From CAYLXX01 sp964387955 (GTDB taxonomy: Bacteria; Patescibacteriota; Microgenomatia; UBA1406; GWC2-37-13), in assembly GCA_964387955.1 (NCBI GenBank), contig CAYLXX010000047.1:1-5402 (forward strand): a DNA stretch of 5,402 bases. Reading direction: 5' to 3'. The notes beneath the pieces are model-generated. The model had not been told where the DNA came from, did no database searches, and was given only the letters and a program-made list of their open reading frames with translations. Below, one piece after another: positions 1 to 5,282 of this stretch (position 1 is the stretch's first letter; each line of letters opens with the position of its first letter). A program made the translations under genes and the position numbers.

Positions 1-168
1 AGCTATGTTCCCACCTGATAAGCACTGAATGCATCTCAAGTGTGAAGCAGACCCCAAGATTAGAAATCTTTGAAGTTCGCCAGAAGACTACTGGTTACAT
101 AGGCGCTAGGTGTAAGATCAGCAATGATTTTAGCCGAGGCGTACTAACGAACGTTCTCCTATTCTCTT
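1..168 (+). rRNA. 23S ribosomal RNA, 3' end (partial)
   Basis: This is the last part of the large-subunit rRNA, cut by the left window edge. The run ctgaatgcatctcaag at 25-40 matches the conserved bacterial CTGAAAGCATCTAAG block. The run ataggcgctaggtgtaag at 99-116 matches the 'ATAGGC..GGTGTAAG' block, and gcgtactaacga at 139-150 matches the terminal 'GGTACTAATGA' block; all three come in the right order and with the right spacing. The 3' end is placed at about 165-168 by counting from the last block as in E. coli; the exact base is uncertain. A frame open across this stretch and on to 278 is a by-product of the rRNA. No processing stem or terminator is evident just downstream. Confidence 0.92.
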
Positions 169-321
169 TTGATAGTTTAATTATTTACTACAACGCAACC
201 AGACAAATTTCTTTAGATGAAGACGATAAAATTTTAAAGCAACTTGATCCAGAAATTTTACCCTGGTACGAAAGGTGATCAGCCTTCCACCTCCACCCTC
301 CTACTATAAGTCTATATACCA

Positions 322-417
322 TTGAAACTACCATTAGTTAAAGATAAAGCACGTAAGCATGGCATGTCACAGGCAACCCGCATGCTACTTGAATCTATGG
401 TTGTCAAAAAAGAGTAA
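322..417 (+). pseudogene. Short ORF or gene remnant, ribbon-helix-helix-like tail
   Basis: From a TTG at 322 to TAA at 415-417 the frame encodes 31 residues; an in-frame stop lies at 307-309. The text KDKARKHGMSQATRMLLES reads like the two helices of a ribbon-helix-helix (MetJ/Arc) antitoxin or repressor, while the N-terminal beta strand that would bind DNA is missing. There is no Shine-Dalgarno site; a TATAAG at 305-310 could be a weak -10. It ends 10 bp before the start of the membrane protease gene. It could be the tail of a lost gene, a genuine tiny protein, or chance. The resemblance is by eye only. Confidence 0.28.
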
Positions 418-420
418 AAT
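415..420 (+). promoter_or_regulatory. Putative -10 element before the membrane protease gene
   Basis: TAAAAT matches TATAAT at five of six positions and ends 7 nt before the ATG at 428, so transcription would begin at or next to the start codon (leaderless mRNA). No convincing -35 sits 16-18 bp upstream; TTGAAT at 389-394 is 20 bp away. The same arrangement recurs at two other genes in the window, which raises confidence somewhat. Confidence 0.35.
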
Positions 421-427
421 ATCTTAC

Positions 428-1195
428 ATGAATTCTTTTATCGTGCATGCATATCTTGCTGTTTTTCTTGCTTTCTCTATCTTCATGAGTTATCAAAAAG
501 TCTCGATTAGACACCTCATTTCTTCAAAAAGTCAAAAATCACTCCCCAAATATCTTATTTTCATTGTCCCCTTATTTTTCGTCACATTTATTTTTATATT
601 GTTCTCTTCTCCTATTTTTTTAAAATATTTTTATTTTCTGGCTTTTAGTTATCTTCTTATCATGTTTGCGTTTTGGATGACAATACAGCAATCTACAGTT
701 GCAAAAGTTTCTATATTTACGGCCATTGTGTCACTCATCCTACTTCGCTTTATGAGCCCCCTAGCTATAATCCACAATATATTTATCATTGCTTCACTCG
801 CCTGGCTCGGCATTTTTTTAAGAGAAATTGGACTTTTGACTCTGAAGCGATTTGTGATTTTCAGCAGTATCTGGTTTTTATATGATATAACGTTTGTTTG
901 GCTTACGACATCTGCAGAACTTATCAATTCTCGATCACGAGAGGCTTTTTTTCCGTTGGGTATATCGTATCAGGGGAGTTTAATTGGCACCGGCGATTTA
1001 TTGTTTGCCGCAATGTTCATAAGTTTACTGCCGAATCTTAAACATAAAATTGTCGCCTCTTTATTTCTTCTAATAAGTAGCGGCCTGCTCACGATCATAG
1101 CACTTCACAATGGCATTTGGTCGACGTTTCCGCTCCTTACTATCTGGGTCCCTGTCTCTTTACTCTACTTTAAGTTCTTCCTTAGCTTGTTTTAG
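428..1195 (+). CDS. Presenilin/signal peptide peptidase-like intramembrane aspartyl protease
   Basis: The 255-residue product is very hydrophobic, with about nine membrane helices (roughly 4-22, 41-60, 62-85, 93-108, 111-130, 141-160, 182-202, 205-225, 233-252). Helix 6 carries YD (Asp153, in WFLYDITFVW), helix 7 carries GTGD (Asp190, in SLIGTGDLLFAAMF), and helix 9 carries FPLLTIWVP (234-242), which lines up with the QPALLYxVP segment of signal peptide peptidases. Motif order, helix numbers and overall size fit MEROPS family A22, whose members cut transmembrane segments such as leftover signal peptides. Type IV prepilin peptidases also have GxGD, but there the first Asp lies in an early helix with an I-P-N motif and a Lys follows GxGD; neither is seen here. 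ATG 428 is chosen over ATG 359 because helix 1 starts right after it and the 359 extension is not membrane-like. The gene is T-rich. Its substrate is unknown. It overlaps the convergent 73-residue gene by 36 bp. Confidence 0.8.
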   Translation: MNSFIVHAYLAVFLAFSIFMSYQKVSIRHLISSKSQKSLPKYLIFIVPLFFVTFIFILFSSPIFLKYFYFLAFSYLLIMFAFWMTIQQSTVAKVSIFTAIVSLILLRFMSPLAIIHNIFIIASLAWLGIFLREIGLLTLKRFVIFSSIWFLYDITFVWLTTSAELINSRSREAFFPLGISYQGSLIGTGDLLFAAMFISLLPNLKHKIVASLFLLISSGLLTIIALHNGIWSTFPLLTIWVPVSLLYFKFFLSLF

Positions 1196-1381
1196 AATTT
1201 TTTTAGCCAGTTGAATATCAGTCACTAACTCGTAGTATTCTTCGATTTCTTTATCCGAAATTTGCATACCATAGTTCCATTCACCCTCTATTTTAACTGC
1301 TATTAAATGAGGTTTCTCAATGACAAAAATTCGATTACGTTTTGTATCTACCGCAACCAGAAATTCTGGAAACTTGACCAT
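1160..1381 (-). CDS. Hypothetical protein, 73 residues
   Basis: I do not recognise this family. The N-terminal half (about 6-32) alternates hydrophobic residues as in a beta hairpin (FLVAVDTKRNRIFVI and HLIAVKI). The C-terminal half (about 42-72) is a strongly charged, likely amphipathic helix rich in Glu and Lys. There is no signal peptide or membrane segment, so it is probably a small cytoplasmic protein. The start is ATG at 1381, with TATAAT 7 nt upstream and no Shine-Dalgarno site. The stop lies inside the convergent membrane protease gene (36-bp overlap); no terminator is seen between them. It is divergent from ruvC across 58 bp. A real gene is supported by its complete fill of the space between neighbours, a promoter in the right place and protein-like composition; function is unknown. 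Confidence 0.65.
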   Translation of the reverse strand: MVKFPEFLVAVDTKRNRIFVIEKPHLIAVKIEGEWNYGMQISDKEIEEYYELVTDIQLAKKILKQAKEELKVE

Positions 1382-1388
1382 ACAAGCT

Positions 1389-1394
1389 ATTATA
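1389..1394 (-). promoter_or_regulatory. Putative -10 element of the 73-residue protein gene
   Basis: On the minus strand this reads TATAAT, a perfect consensus, and it lies 7 nt before the ATG at 1381, which predicts a leaderless transcript. The hexamer 17 bp upstream (TATGGT) is a poor -35. The element lies within the divergent region shared with ruvC. Confidence 0.45.
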
Positions 1395-1404
1395 TCGCAG
1401 CAGT

Positions 1405-1433
1405 TTGCTATACCATACGCATTTCTGTATGAT
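1405..1433 (+). promoter_or_regulatory. Putative ruvC-gpmI promoter, leaderless
   Basis: TTGCTA at 1405-1410 matches the -35 consensus at four of six positions, followed by a 17-bp spacer and TATGAT at 1428-1433 (five of six of the -10). The -10 ends 6 nt before the ruvC ATG at 1440, so the mRNA would start at the initiation codon. No Shine-Dalgarno motif precedes the ATG, in keeping with leaderless translation. Confidence 0.5.
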
Positions 1434-1444
1434 TAAAGTATGAT
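1414..1444 (+). repeat. Small inverted and direct repeats over the ruvC start
   Basis: CATAC (1414-1418) and GTATG (1427-1431) form an inverted repeat with an 8-nt gap. GTATGAT occurs twice, at 1427-1433 and 1438-1444, 11 bp apart, about one helical turn. The copies cover the -10 and the start codon of ruvC, where a repressor could block initiation. The units are short, so chance is a fair alternative. Confidence 0.25.
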
Positions 1445-1940
1445 CATCCTTGCCATCGACCCGGGTTTTGATAAGGTGGGATTTGCATTATTTGAAAAAA
1501 AAATCAACGGAACAATTTCTACCAATTATCTCGTCTCAGGAACTATCAGAACAGATAAATTAGATCTCCATGAAAAGAGGCTGGAAAAAGTATACAACTC
1601 GCTTGAGGAGCTAGTAAAAAAATATCAGCCTGAACTCATCGTAATTGAACAAATTTTCTTCTTTAAAAACGCCAAAACAGTCATAAAAGTCAGTCAAGCA
1701 CAGGGAGTGATGCTTTTACTAGCTGCTCAAAAAAATATAACAGTCAAGTTTCTTACTCCATTACAGATTAAACAAATTATTACAGGGTATGGAACAGCCG
1801 ATAAGAAATCTGTTCAGAAAATGTTAGAGCTCCAATTAAAAAAAACATTTGCTAATATCGAAGACGATGAGTCGGACGCAATTGCCTGCGGACTTGCGTA
1901 CTGTTACTTAAACGAACAATTACTTCAAACTAATATATGA
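1440..1940 (+). CDS. ruvC: Holliday junction resolvase RuvC
   Basis: The 166-residue product is a crossover-junction endodeoxyribonuclease, which as a dimer cuts Holliday junctions symmetrically during recombinational repair in the cytoplasm. The four acidic metal ligands of the RNase H-like fold are in place: Asp7 in AIDPGF, Glu70 in LIVIEQIFF, and Asp143 plus Asp146 in EDDESDAIA. The following KNAKTVIKVSQAQGVML stretch and the TPLQIKQIITGYGTADK stretch are typical of the family, and the length is close to the usual 155-175. ATG 1440 is the natural start, since Asp7 normally sits within the first ten residues. The stop TGA overlaps the gpmI start as ATGA, so the two are probably cotranscribed and translationally coupled. 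ruvA and ruvB are not in the window. Confidence 0.95.
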   Translation: MIILAIDPGFDKVGFALFEKKINGTISTNYLVSGTIRTDKLDLHEKRLEKVYNSLEELVKKYQPELIVIEQIFFFKNAKTVIKVSQAQGVMLLLAAQKNITVKFLTPLQIKQIITGYGTADKKSVQKMLELQLKKTFANIEDDESDAIACGLAYCYLNEQLLQTNI

Positions 1941-3571
1941 AAAAAGCAGTTTTGGTGGTCCTTGATGGATTTGGTCTTGCGCCGCCGGGTCCTGGCAACG
2001 CAGTCTATCTTGCTAACCCCACTAATATTAATTCGTATTTATATACCTATCCCAACACGACACTAAAAGCGTCAGGCGAAGCAGTCGGTTTGCCGGCGGG
2101 CGAAGTTGGCAACACCGAAGTCGGTCATTTAAATTTAGGTGCCGGTCGTGTCGTCTATCAAGACTTGCCAAGAATCAACATGAGTATTGCCGATGGATCA
2201 TTTTATAAAAACCCTACATTACTTGCTGCTCTTGAACATTTACACAAAACCCACGGTAAGTTGCACCTCATTGGTCTTATTGGCGAGGGAGCAGTTCACT
2301 CGAGTGTCGACCATTTGTTTGCAATTTTGTATTTTGCCAAAGAACAACATTTACAAAATGTCTTTGTACACGCTATAACAGACGGCCGCGACTCGCCGCC
2401 CAAGTCTGCCACCGAGACGATCAAGCGAGTCGCTGAACATATCAAGCAAAATGGTGTCGGTCAAATAGCAAGTATTATGGGCCGTTATTATGCCATGGAC
2501 CGCGACAAACGTTGGGAGCGAACAGAAGTTGCTTACCGCGCTTTAACCGAAGGCAAAGGCGTACTTGTCCAAACAGCCGAAGAAGCCATCGAGAATTCGT
2601 ACCAAAAAAGTAAAACCGACGAATTTATCGAACCAGCCCTACTTCCTGTGAATAATGGTCAACCCGCACTCATCCAAGCGGGTGATGCAGTCTTGTTTTT
2701 TAATTTCCGTATCGACAGACCACGACAATTGACCAAAGCTTTTGTTCTTGATAATTTCGAAACCGAAGCCAATAAAGCCGAATCATTTGATCCGTATGCA
2801 ATTAAATATTTCAAAACTCATTTGCCAACCGAGCAGGCGAGTGTTAGTCCGCCATTTCAAAGAGGGCCCAAGATACCCAATTTATTTTTTATTACCATGA
2901 CTGAATATGAAAAAAATCTCTCTGTTCAAGTGGCGTTTCCTCCGGTAGTGGTCAAATTGCCTTTAGGCCGCATTATTGCTTCGCAAGGGTTTTCGCAGCT
3001 GCGCATGAGCGAATCCGAGAAAGAACGATTTGTTACATTTTATTTCAACGGTCAGCAAGAGCAGCCATTTGAAAATGAAGAGCGACTCATCACTCCCTCA
3101 CCCAAAGTGCCAACATATGACTTAAAACCCGAAATGTCTGCCCGCGAACAAACAGCTACATTACTGCAAAAAATGGAAGAAGAAAAATATGTCTTTATAC
3201 TTATAAATTTTGCCAATCCAGATATGGTCGGGCATACTGGCAACATAGAAGCCTCTATAAAAGCTGTCCAAACAATCGATGAGTGTGTCGCCAAAATAGT
3301 CAATCAGTCAGGTAATCATGATTACGCTGTCTTTATCACTGCCGACCACGGCAATGTTGAACAAAAAATCAATCCCCAAACAGGCCAGATTTCTACAGAG
3401 CACACCAACAACCCAGTACCTTTCATCGCCGTCCATAATCAATATCAGGGAAGGATGACTCGACTGCAATCGGGAATACTCGCAGATGTAGCGCCTACAA
3501 TTCTGGCTTATCTTGATATACCCAAACCTTCTGATATGACAGGAAGAGATTTGCTTGAAGAAATTAGGTAA
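1937..3571 (+). CDS. gpmI: 2,3-bisphosphoglycerate-independent phosphoglycerate mutase
   Basis: The 544-residue enzyme interconverts 3- and 2-phosphoglycerate in lower glycolysis. It belongs to the alkaline phosphatase superfamily and is a two-metal (usually Mn) cytoplasmic enzyme. Visible sites are Asp10 (VLDGFG), HSSVDH at 121-126, DGRD at 149-152, Arg183 (GRYYAMDRD), NFRIDR at 256-261, Lys362 (SESEKERF), NPDMVGH at 427-433, ADHGN at 469-473 and His489 (TEHTNNPVPF). The nucleophile loop reads GNTEVGH (58-64) where nearly all family members have GNSEVGH; Thr60 (ACC at 2114-2116) would have to be the phosphorylated residue. The chain is about 30 residues longer than the common 510, mainly through extra sequence at about 280-312. 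The start ATG overlaps the ruvC stop by 4 nt with no clear ribosome site, pointing to coupling. The 3' end overlaps the convergent response regulator gene by 8 nt. Confidence 0.95.
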   Translation: MKKAVLVVLDGFGLAPPGPGNAVYLANPTNINSYLYTYPNTTLKASGEAVGLPAGEVGNTEVGHLNLGAGRVVYQDLPRINMSIADGSFYKNPTLLAALEHLHKTHGKLHLIGLIGEGAVHSSVDHLFAILYFAKEQHLQNVFVHAITDGRDSPPKSATETIKRVAEHIKQNGVGQIASIMGRYYAMDRDKRWERTEVAYRALTEGKGVLVQTAEEAIENSYQKSKTDEFIEPALLPVNNGQPALIQAGDAVLFFNFRIDRPRQLTKAFVLDNFETEANKAESFDPYAIKYFKTHLPTEQASVSPPFQRGPKIPNLFFITMTEYEKNLSVQVAFPPVVVKLPLGRIIASQGFSQLRMSESEKERFVTFYFNGQQEQPFENEERLITPSPKVPTYDLKPEMSAREQTATLLQKMEEEKYVFILINFANPDMVGHTGNIEASIKAVQTIDECVAKIVNQSGNHDYAVFITADHGNVEQKINPQTGQISTEHTNNPVPFIAVHNQYQGRMTRLQSGILADVAPTILAYLDIPKPSDMTGRDLLEEIR

Positions 3572-3923
3572 GCGTCTTAATTCGTTCTACCACAATATCC
3601 AGAGATGTCGCTGCTTTATTGATATAGTCTGCCGCGCCGACTGTGCGCGCACTTTTTTCTTCGGCGTCTAAATTGGTCAACATAATCACCGGTATATCTT
3701 TAGTTTCTGGTTGTCTTTTTAACTGCTCGAGTACATCAAAACCATTCAAGCCACCAGGCAACATGACATCAAGTAAAATAAGCGCGGGCTGCAAAGTTTT
3801 GGCCTGGGCAATTCCAGCTTGACCATTGGCAGACTGTGCAAGTTCGTACCCTTCGCTTGTCAATCGGTCTTTGTAAATTTTTTGCAGCACTACATCATCG
3901 TCTATAAGCAGTAGTTTTTTCAT
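3564..3923 (-). CDS. Receiver-only response regulator (promoter-distal)
   Basis: This 119-residue protein is a single CheY-like receiver domain with no output domain. The acidic pocket is Asp8/Asp9, the phosphoacceptor is Asp52 (LILLDVMLPG), the switch Thr is Thr83 (VIMLTNL) and the conserved Lys is Lys103 (DYINKA); all are intact, so it should accept phosphate from a kinase. With no DNA-binding part it probably acts through protein contacts or as a relay step. It is last in the kinase-receiver-receiver operon, its ATG overlapping the upstream receiver stop by 4 nt (ATGA), with AGGA six nt before the start. Its 3' end overlaps gpmI by 8 nt in a convergent layout. It shares the IYKDxLxSEGYE segment with the upstream receiver, so the two look like a tandem duplication. 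Confidence 0.9.
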   Translation of the reverse strand: MKKLLLIDDDVVLQKIYKDRLTSEGYELAQSANGQAGIAQAKTLQPALILLDVMLPGGLNGFDVLEQLKRQPETKDIPVIMLTNLDAEEKSARTVGAADYINKAATSLDIVVERIKTLT

Positions 3924-4318
3924 GCTTTATCCTGAACCCGATCAAGAACAGTCTTAATTTTTTCGGTGACGTGGCTTGGTTCGTAGAATCCTTTTACGAT
4001 AAAATCGTTCGCTCCCAGCAGCATACTTTTTTTAATATCTTCAGAATTTTCAAGGACTGAAAATACAAGTACGGGAATGGTTTTGGTTTCTTCGTAGGCG
4101 CGAATATTTTTTAACACGTCGTAACCTGAAAGTTTTGGGAGAATAAGGTCGAGTAGTATCAGATCGGGTTTTTTTTCCTTAGCCAGCTGCCAGCCAATAT
4201 CGCCATCTTCTGCCTCAAGCACTTCATAGCCTTCACTCACCAAGACGTCTTTGTAAATTTGTCTGAAACCAGCCTCATCCTCAACTAGAAGTATGGTAGC
4301 TTTAGTGGGTTCTGACAT
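3920..4318 (-). CDS. Receiver-only response regulator (promoter-proximal)
   Basis: This 132-residue protein is another lone CheY-like receiver. The acidic pairs are Glu13/Asp14 (LLVEDEAG), the phosphoacceptor is Asp57 (LILLDLILPKLSG), the switch position is Ser87 (LVFSVLE) and the conserved Lys is Lys109 (DFIVKG); all are compatible with phosphorylation. There is no output domain; the extra C-terminal residues (about 112-132) extend the last helix. The start lies inside the kinase gene (17-nt overlap) and the stop overlaps the next receiver by 4 nt, so the three genes are surely one transcription unit. The kinase is the likely phosphodonor. Why there are two receivers cannot be read from the sequence; a phosphate sink or two separate targets are both possible. 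Confidence 0.9.
   Translation of the reverse strand: MSEPTKATILLVEDEAGFRQIYKDVLVSEGYEVLEAEDGDIGWQLAKEKKPDLILLDLILPKLSGYDVLKNIRAYEETKTIPVLVFSVLENSEDIKKSMLLGANDFIVKGFYEPSHVTEKIKTVLDRVQDKA
3930..3933 (-). promoter_or_regulatory. Ribosome binding site of the distal receiver gene
   Basis: The minus strand reads AGGA six nt upstream of the ATG at 3923, inside the end of the preceding receiver gene. It is the clearest Shine-Dalgarno-like site I found in the window, in contrast to ruvC, the 73-residue gene and the membrane protease gene, which lack one. Confidence 0.5.
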
Positions 4319-5282
4319 ATTCTTTATCTAAATTATACACGTTTTTGGGAACTACAAGAGTGAAAGAACTGCCTTTGCCTTCGGTCGATTGTACAGAAAT
4401 ATCTCCGCCCTGAAGAAGGAGAAACTGTTTGGCGATATACAACCCGAGCCCGGCACCTTTCTCAACCGAAGCACTGCCATCCAGTACTTGATCGGTGGTA
4501 AATAATTTTTTTAACATTTCCTCAGACATACCAGGGCCTGAATCTGTGATTTCAATCAGGACATAATTCTCTTTTAGTCCGGTTTGAATAGCAATCGACC
4601 CTTCACTGGTAAATTTCACTGCATTCATCACGATATTGCCAATTGCCTCGTGCAACTTTTCCCGATCGGCAAAAATTTCAAGATTTTCATCGACCGGCGC
4701 AATATTGAAACTTAAGCCTCTTTTGGCAACAATTTGCCCGTAATCGGTATTTATCTGATCAATAATATCTTTCAATTTCCACGGATGTTTCTCGATTGTG
4801 ATCACCCCTCGCTCGATTCGGGAAATATTGAGAAGATCGCTAATCATTTTGTAGTTGCGGTTGTTTATATCAAGCATTTGGGCTAAATACTCTCTTTGCT
4901 TGGGATTCAGATCACCGGTTATACCCTTAAGCATGTTTTCGATAAATCCTTTAAGTTGGGCAACAGGAGTTCTGAGCTGGTGAGACACCAGAGAAATAAA
5001 ATCTTTTTTCATGAGGTCGGCCATTTTGCGGGCAGTGATATCTCGGTAGTTGGCGACAATCGAGGCGACATGCGAATCTTGGAGAAGATTGGTGCCTATG
5101 CCTTCCATCCAGCGGATCGTGCCATCTTTATGGAGCACACGATATTCGGCTGTGATTGTGGCTCCGGGGTGTTGCACCAGATTGGTGAATTTTTCTTGAG
5201 TTGAGGCTAGGTCATCGGGATAAATGAGGGCAAACGAGTTTTTACCTGCCAGCTCCTGAGGTGTGTATCCCAAAACCCGCAC
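4302..5282 (-). CDS. PAS domain sensor histidine kinase (5' end uncertain)
   Basis: The visible 326 residues hold the rest of a PAS domain (about 1-85: VLGYTPQELAGKN, YPDD, HKDGTIRWMEG, YRDITARK), a HisKA dimerisation helix pair with the phosphorylated His101 (FISLVSHQLRTPVAQLKGF), and a HATPase_c domain. The latter has the N box with Asn220 (GNIVMNAVKFT), G1 box (DSGPGM, 247-252), F-like segment (LFTT) and G2 box (GAGLGLYIAK, 277-286). All catalytic elements are intact. No membrane helix is seen, so it may be a soluble sensor, though more N-terminal domains could lie beyond the window. The GTG at 5282 is the only standard start, but it lacks a ribosome site and would cut off the first PAS strands, which are encoded in frame just upstream (5283-5384). 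The partners are the two receivers that follow with overlaps. The sensed signal is unknown. Confidence 0.88.
   Translation of the reverse strand: MRVLGYTPQELAGKNSFALIYPDDLASTQEKFTNLVQHPGATITAEYRVLHKDGTIRWMEGIGTNLLQDSHVASIVANYRDITARKMADLMKKDFISLVSHQLRTPVAQLKGFIENMLKGITGDLNPKQREYLAQMLDINNRNYKMISDLLNISRIERGVITIEKHPWKLKDIIDQINTDYGQIVAKRGLSFNIAPVDENLEIFADREKLHEAIGNIVMNAVKFTSEGSIAIQTGLKENYVLIEITDSGPGMSEEMLKKLFTTDQVLDGSASVEKGAGLGLYIAKQFLLLQGGDISVQSTEGKGSSFTLVVPKNVYNLDKEYVRTH
4332..4337 (-). promoter_or_regulatory. Possible internal -10 before the proximal receiver
   Basis: A perfect TATAAT on the minus strand lies 13 nt before the receiver ATG at 4318, within the kinase codons for Val-Tyr-Asn. No -35 is evident 16-18 bp upstream. 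It could allow receiver expression without the kinase, but it may be no more than a coding coincidence. Confidence 0.2.

Larger units (their letters stand above)
169..427. other. Intergenic region after 23S rRNA, no 5S gene seen
   Basis: I find no 5S rRNA (none of the conserved CCCATnCCGAACnC core), no tRNA-like fold and no strong terminator here. One hairpin, AGGTG at 273-277 with CACCT at 288-292, has only a 5-bp stem and no following T run. The frame running out of the 23S gene ends at 278 with a protein-like tail (LDEDDKILKQLDPEILPWYE), but it has no start codon after the rRNA end. The region may hold decayed gene remnants; the short frame at 322-417 is listed separately. Confidence 0.5.

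Noticed and set aside
42..278. A 78-codon plus-strand frame from GTG at 42
   Set aside because: More than half of it lies inside the 3' end of the 23S rRNA gene, and it has no ribosome site; only the tail beyond the rRNA looks protein-like.
264..300. ggtacgaaaggtgatcagcc followed by ccacctccacc, recalling the 16S 3' end or the sarcin-ricin loop
   Set aside because: Only short scattered matches in the wrong context; no continuous rRNA alignment around it.
359..427. N-terminal extension of the membrane protease from ATG 359
   Set aside because: The 23 extra residues are not membrane-like, have no ribosome site and overlap another short frame; ATG 428 sits right before helix 1 and has a -10 box at the leaderless distance.
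673..885. A 70-codon plus-strand frame
   Set aside because: Out-of-frame shadow inside the membrane protease gene.
649..927. A 92-codon minus-strand frame
   Set aside because: It lies antisense inside the membrane protease gene, whose motifs and helices explain the DNA.
980..1010. GTGDLL as a type IV prepilin peptidase GxGD motif
   Set aside because: There is no Lys after the motif, no early Asp with an I-P-N motif, and the YD and PAL-like sites fit the presenilin class better.
2187..2378. A 63-codon plus-strand frame
   Set aside because: Out-of-frame shadow inside gpmI.
3052..3303. An 83-codon minus-strand frame
   Set aside because: Antisense shadow of gpmI with Ser- and Cys-rich unlikely composition.
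4896..5204. A 102-codon plus-strand frame
   Set aside because: Antisense to the histidine kinase H-box and PAS region, which has clear family motifs.
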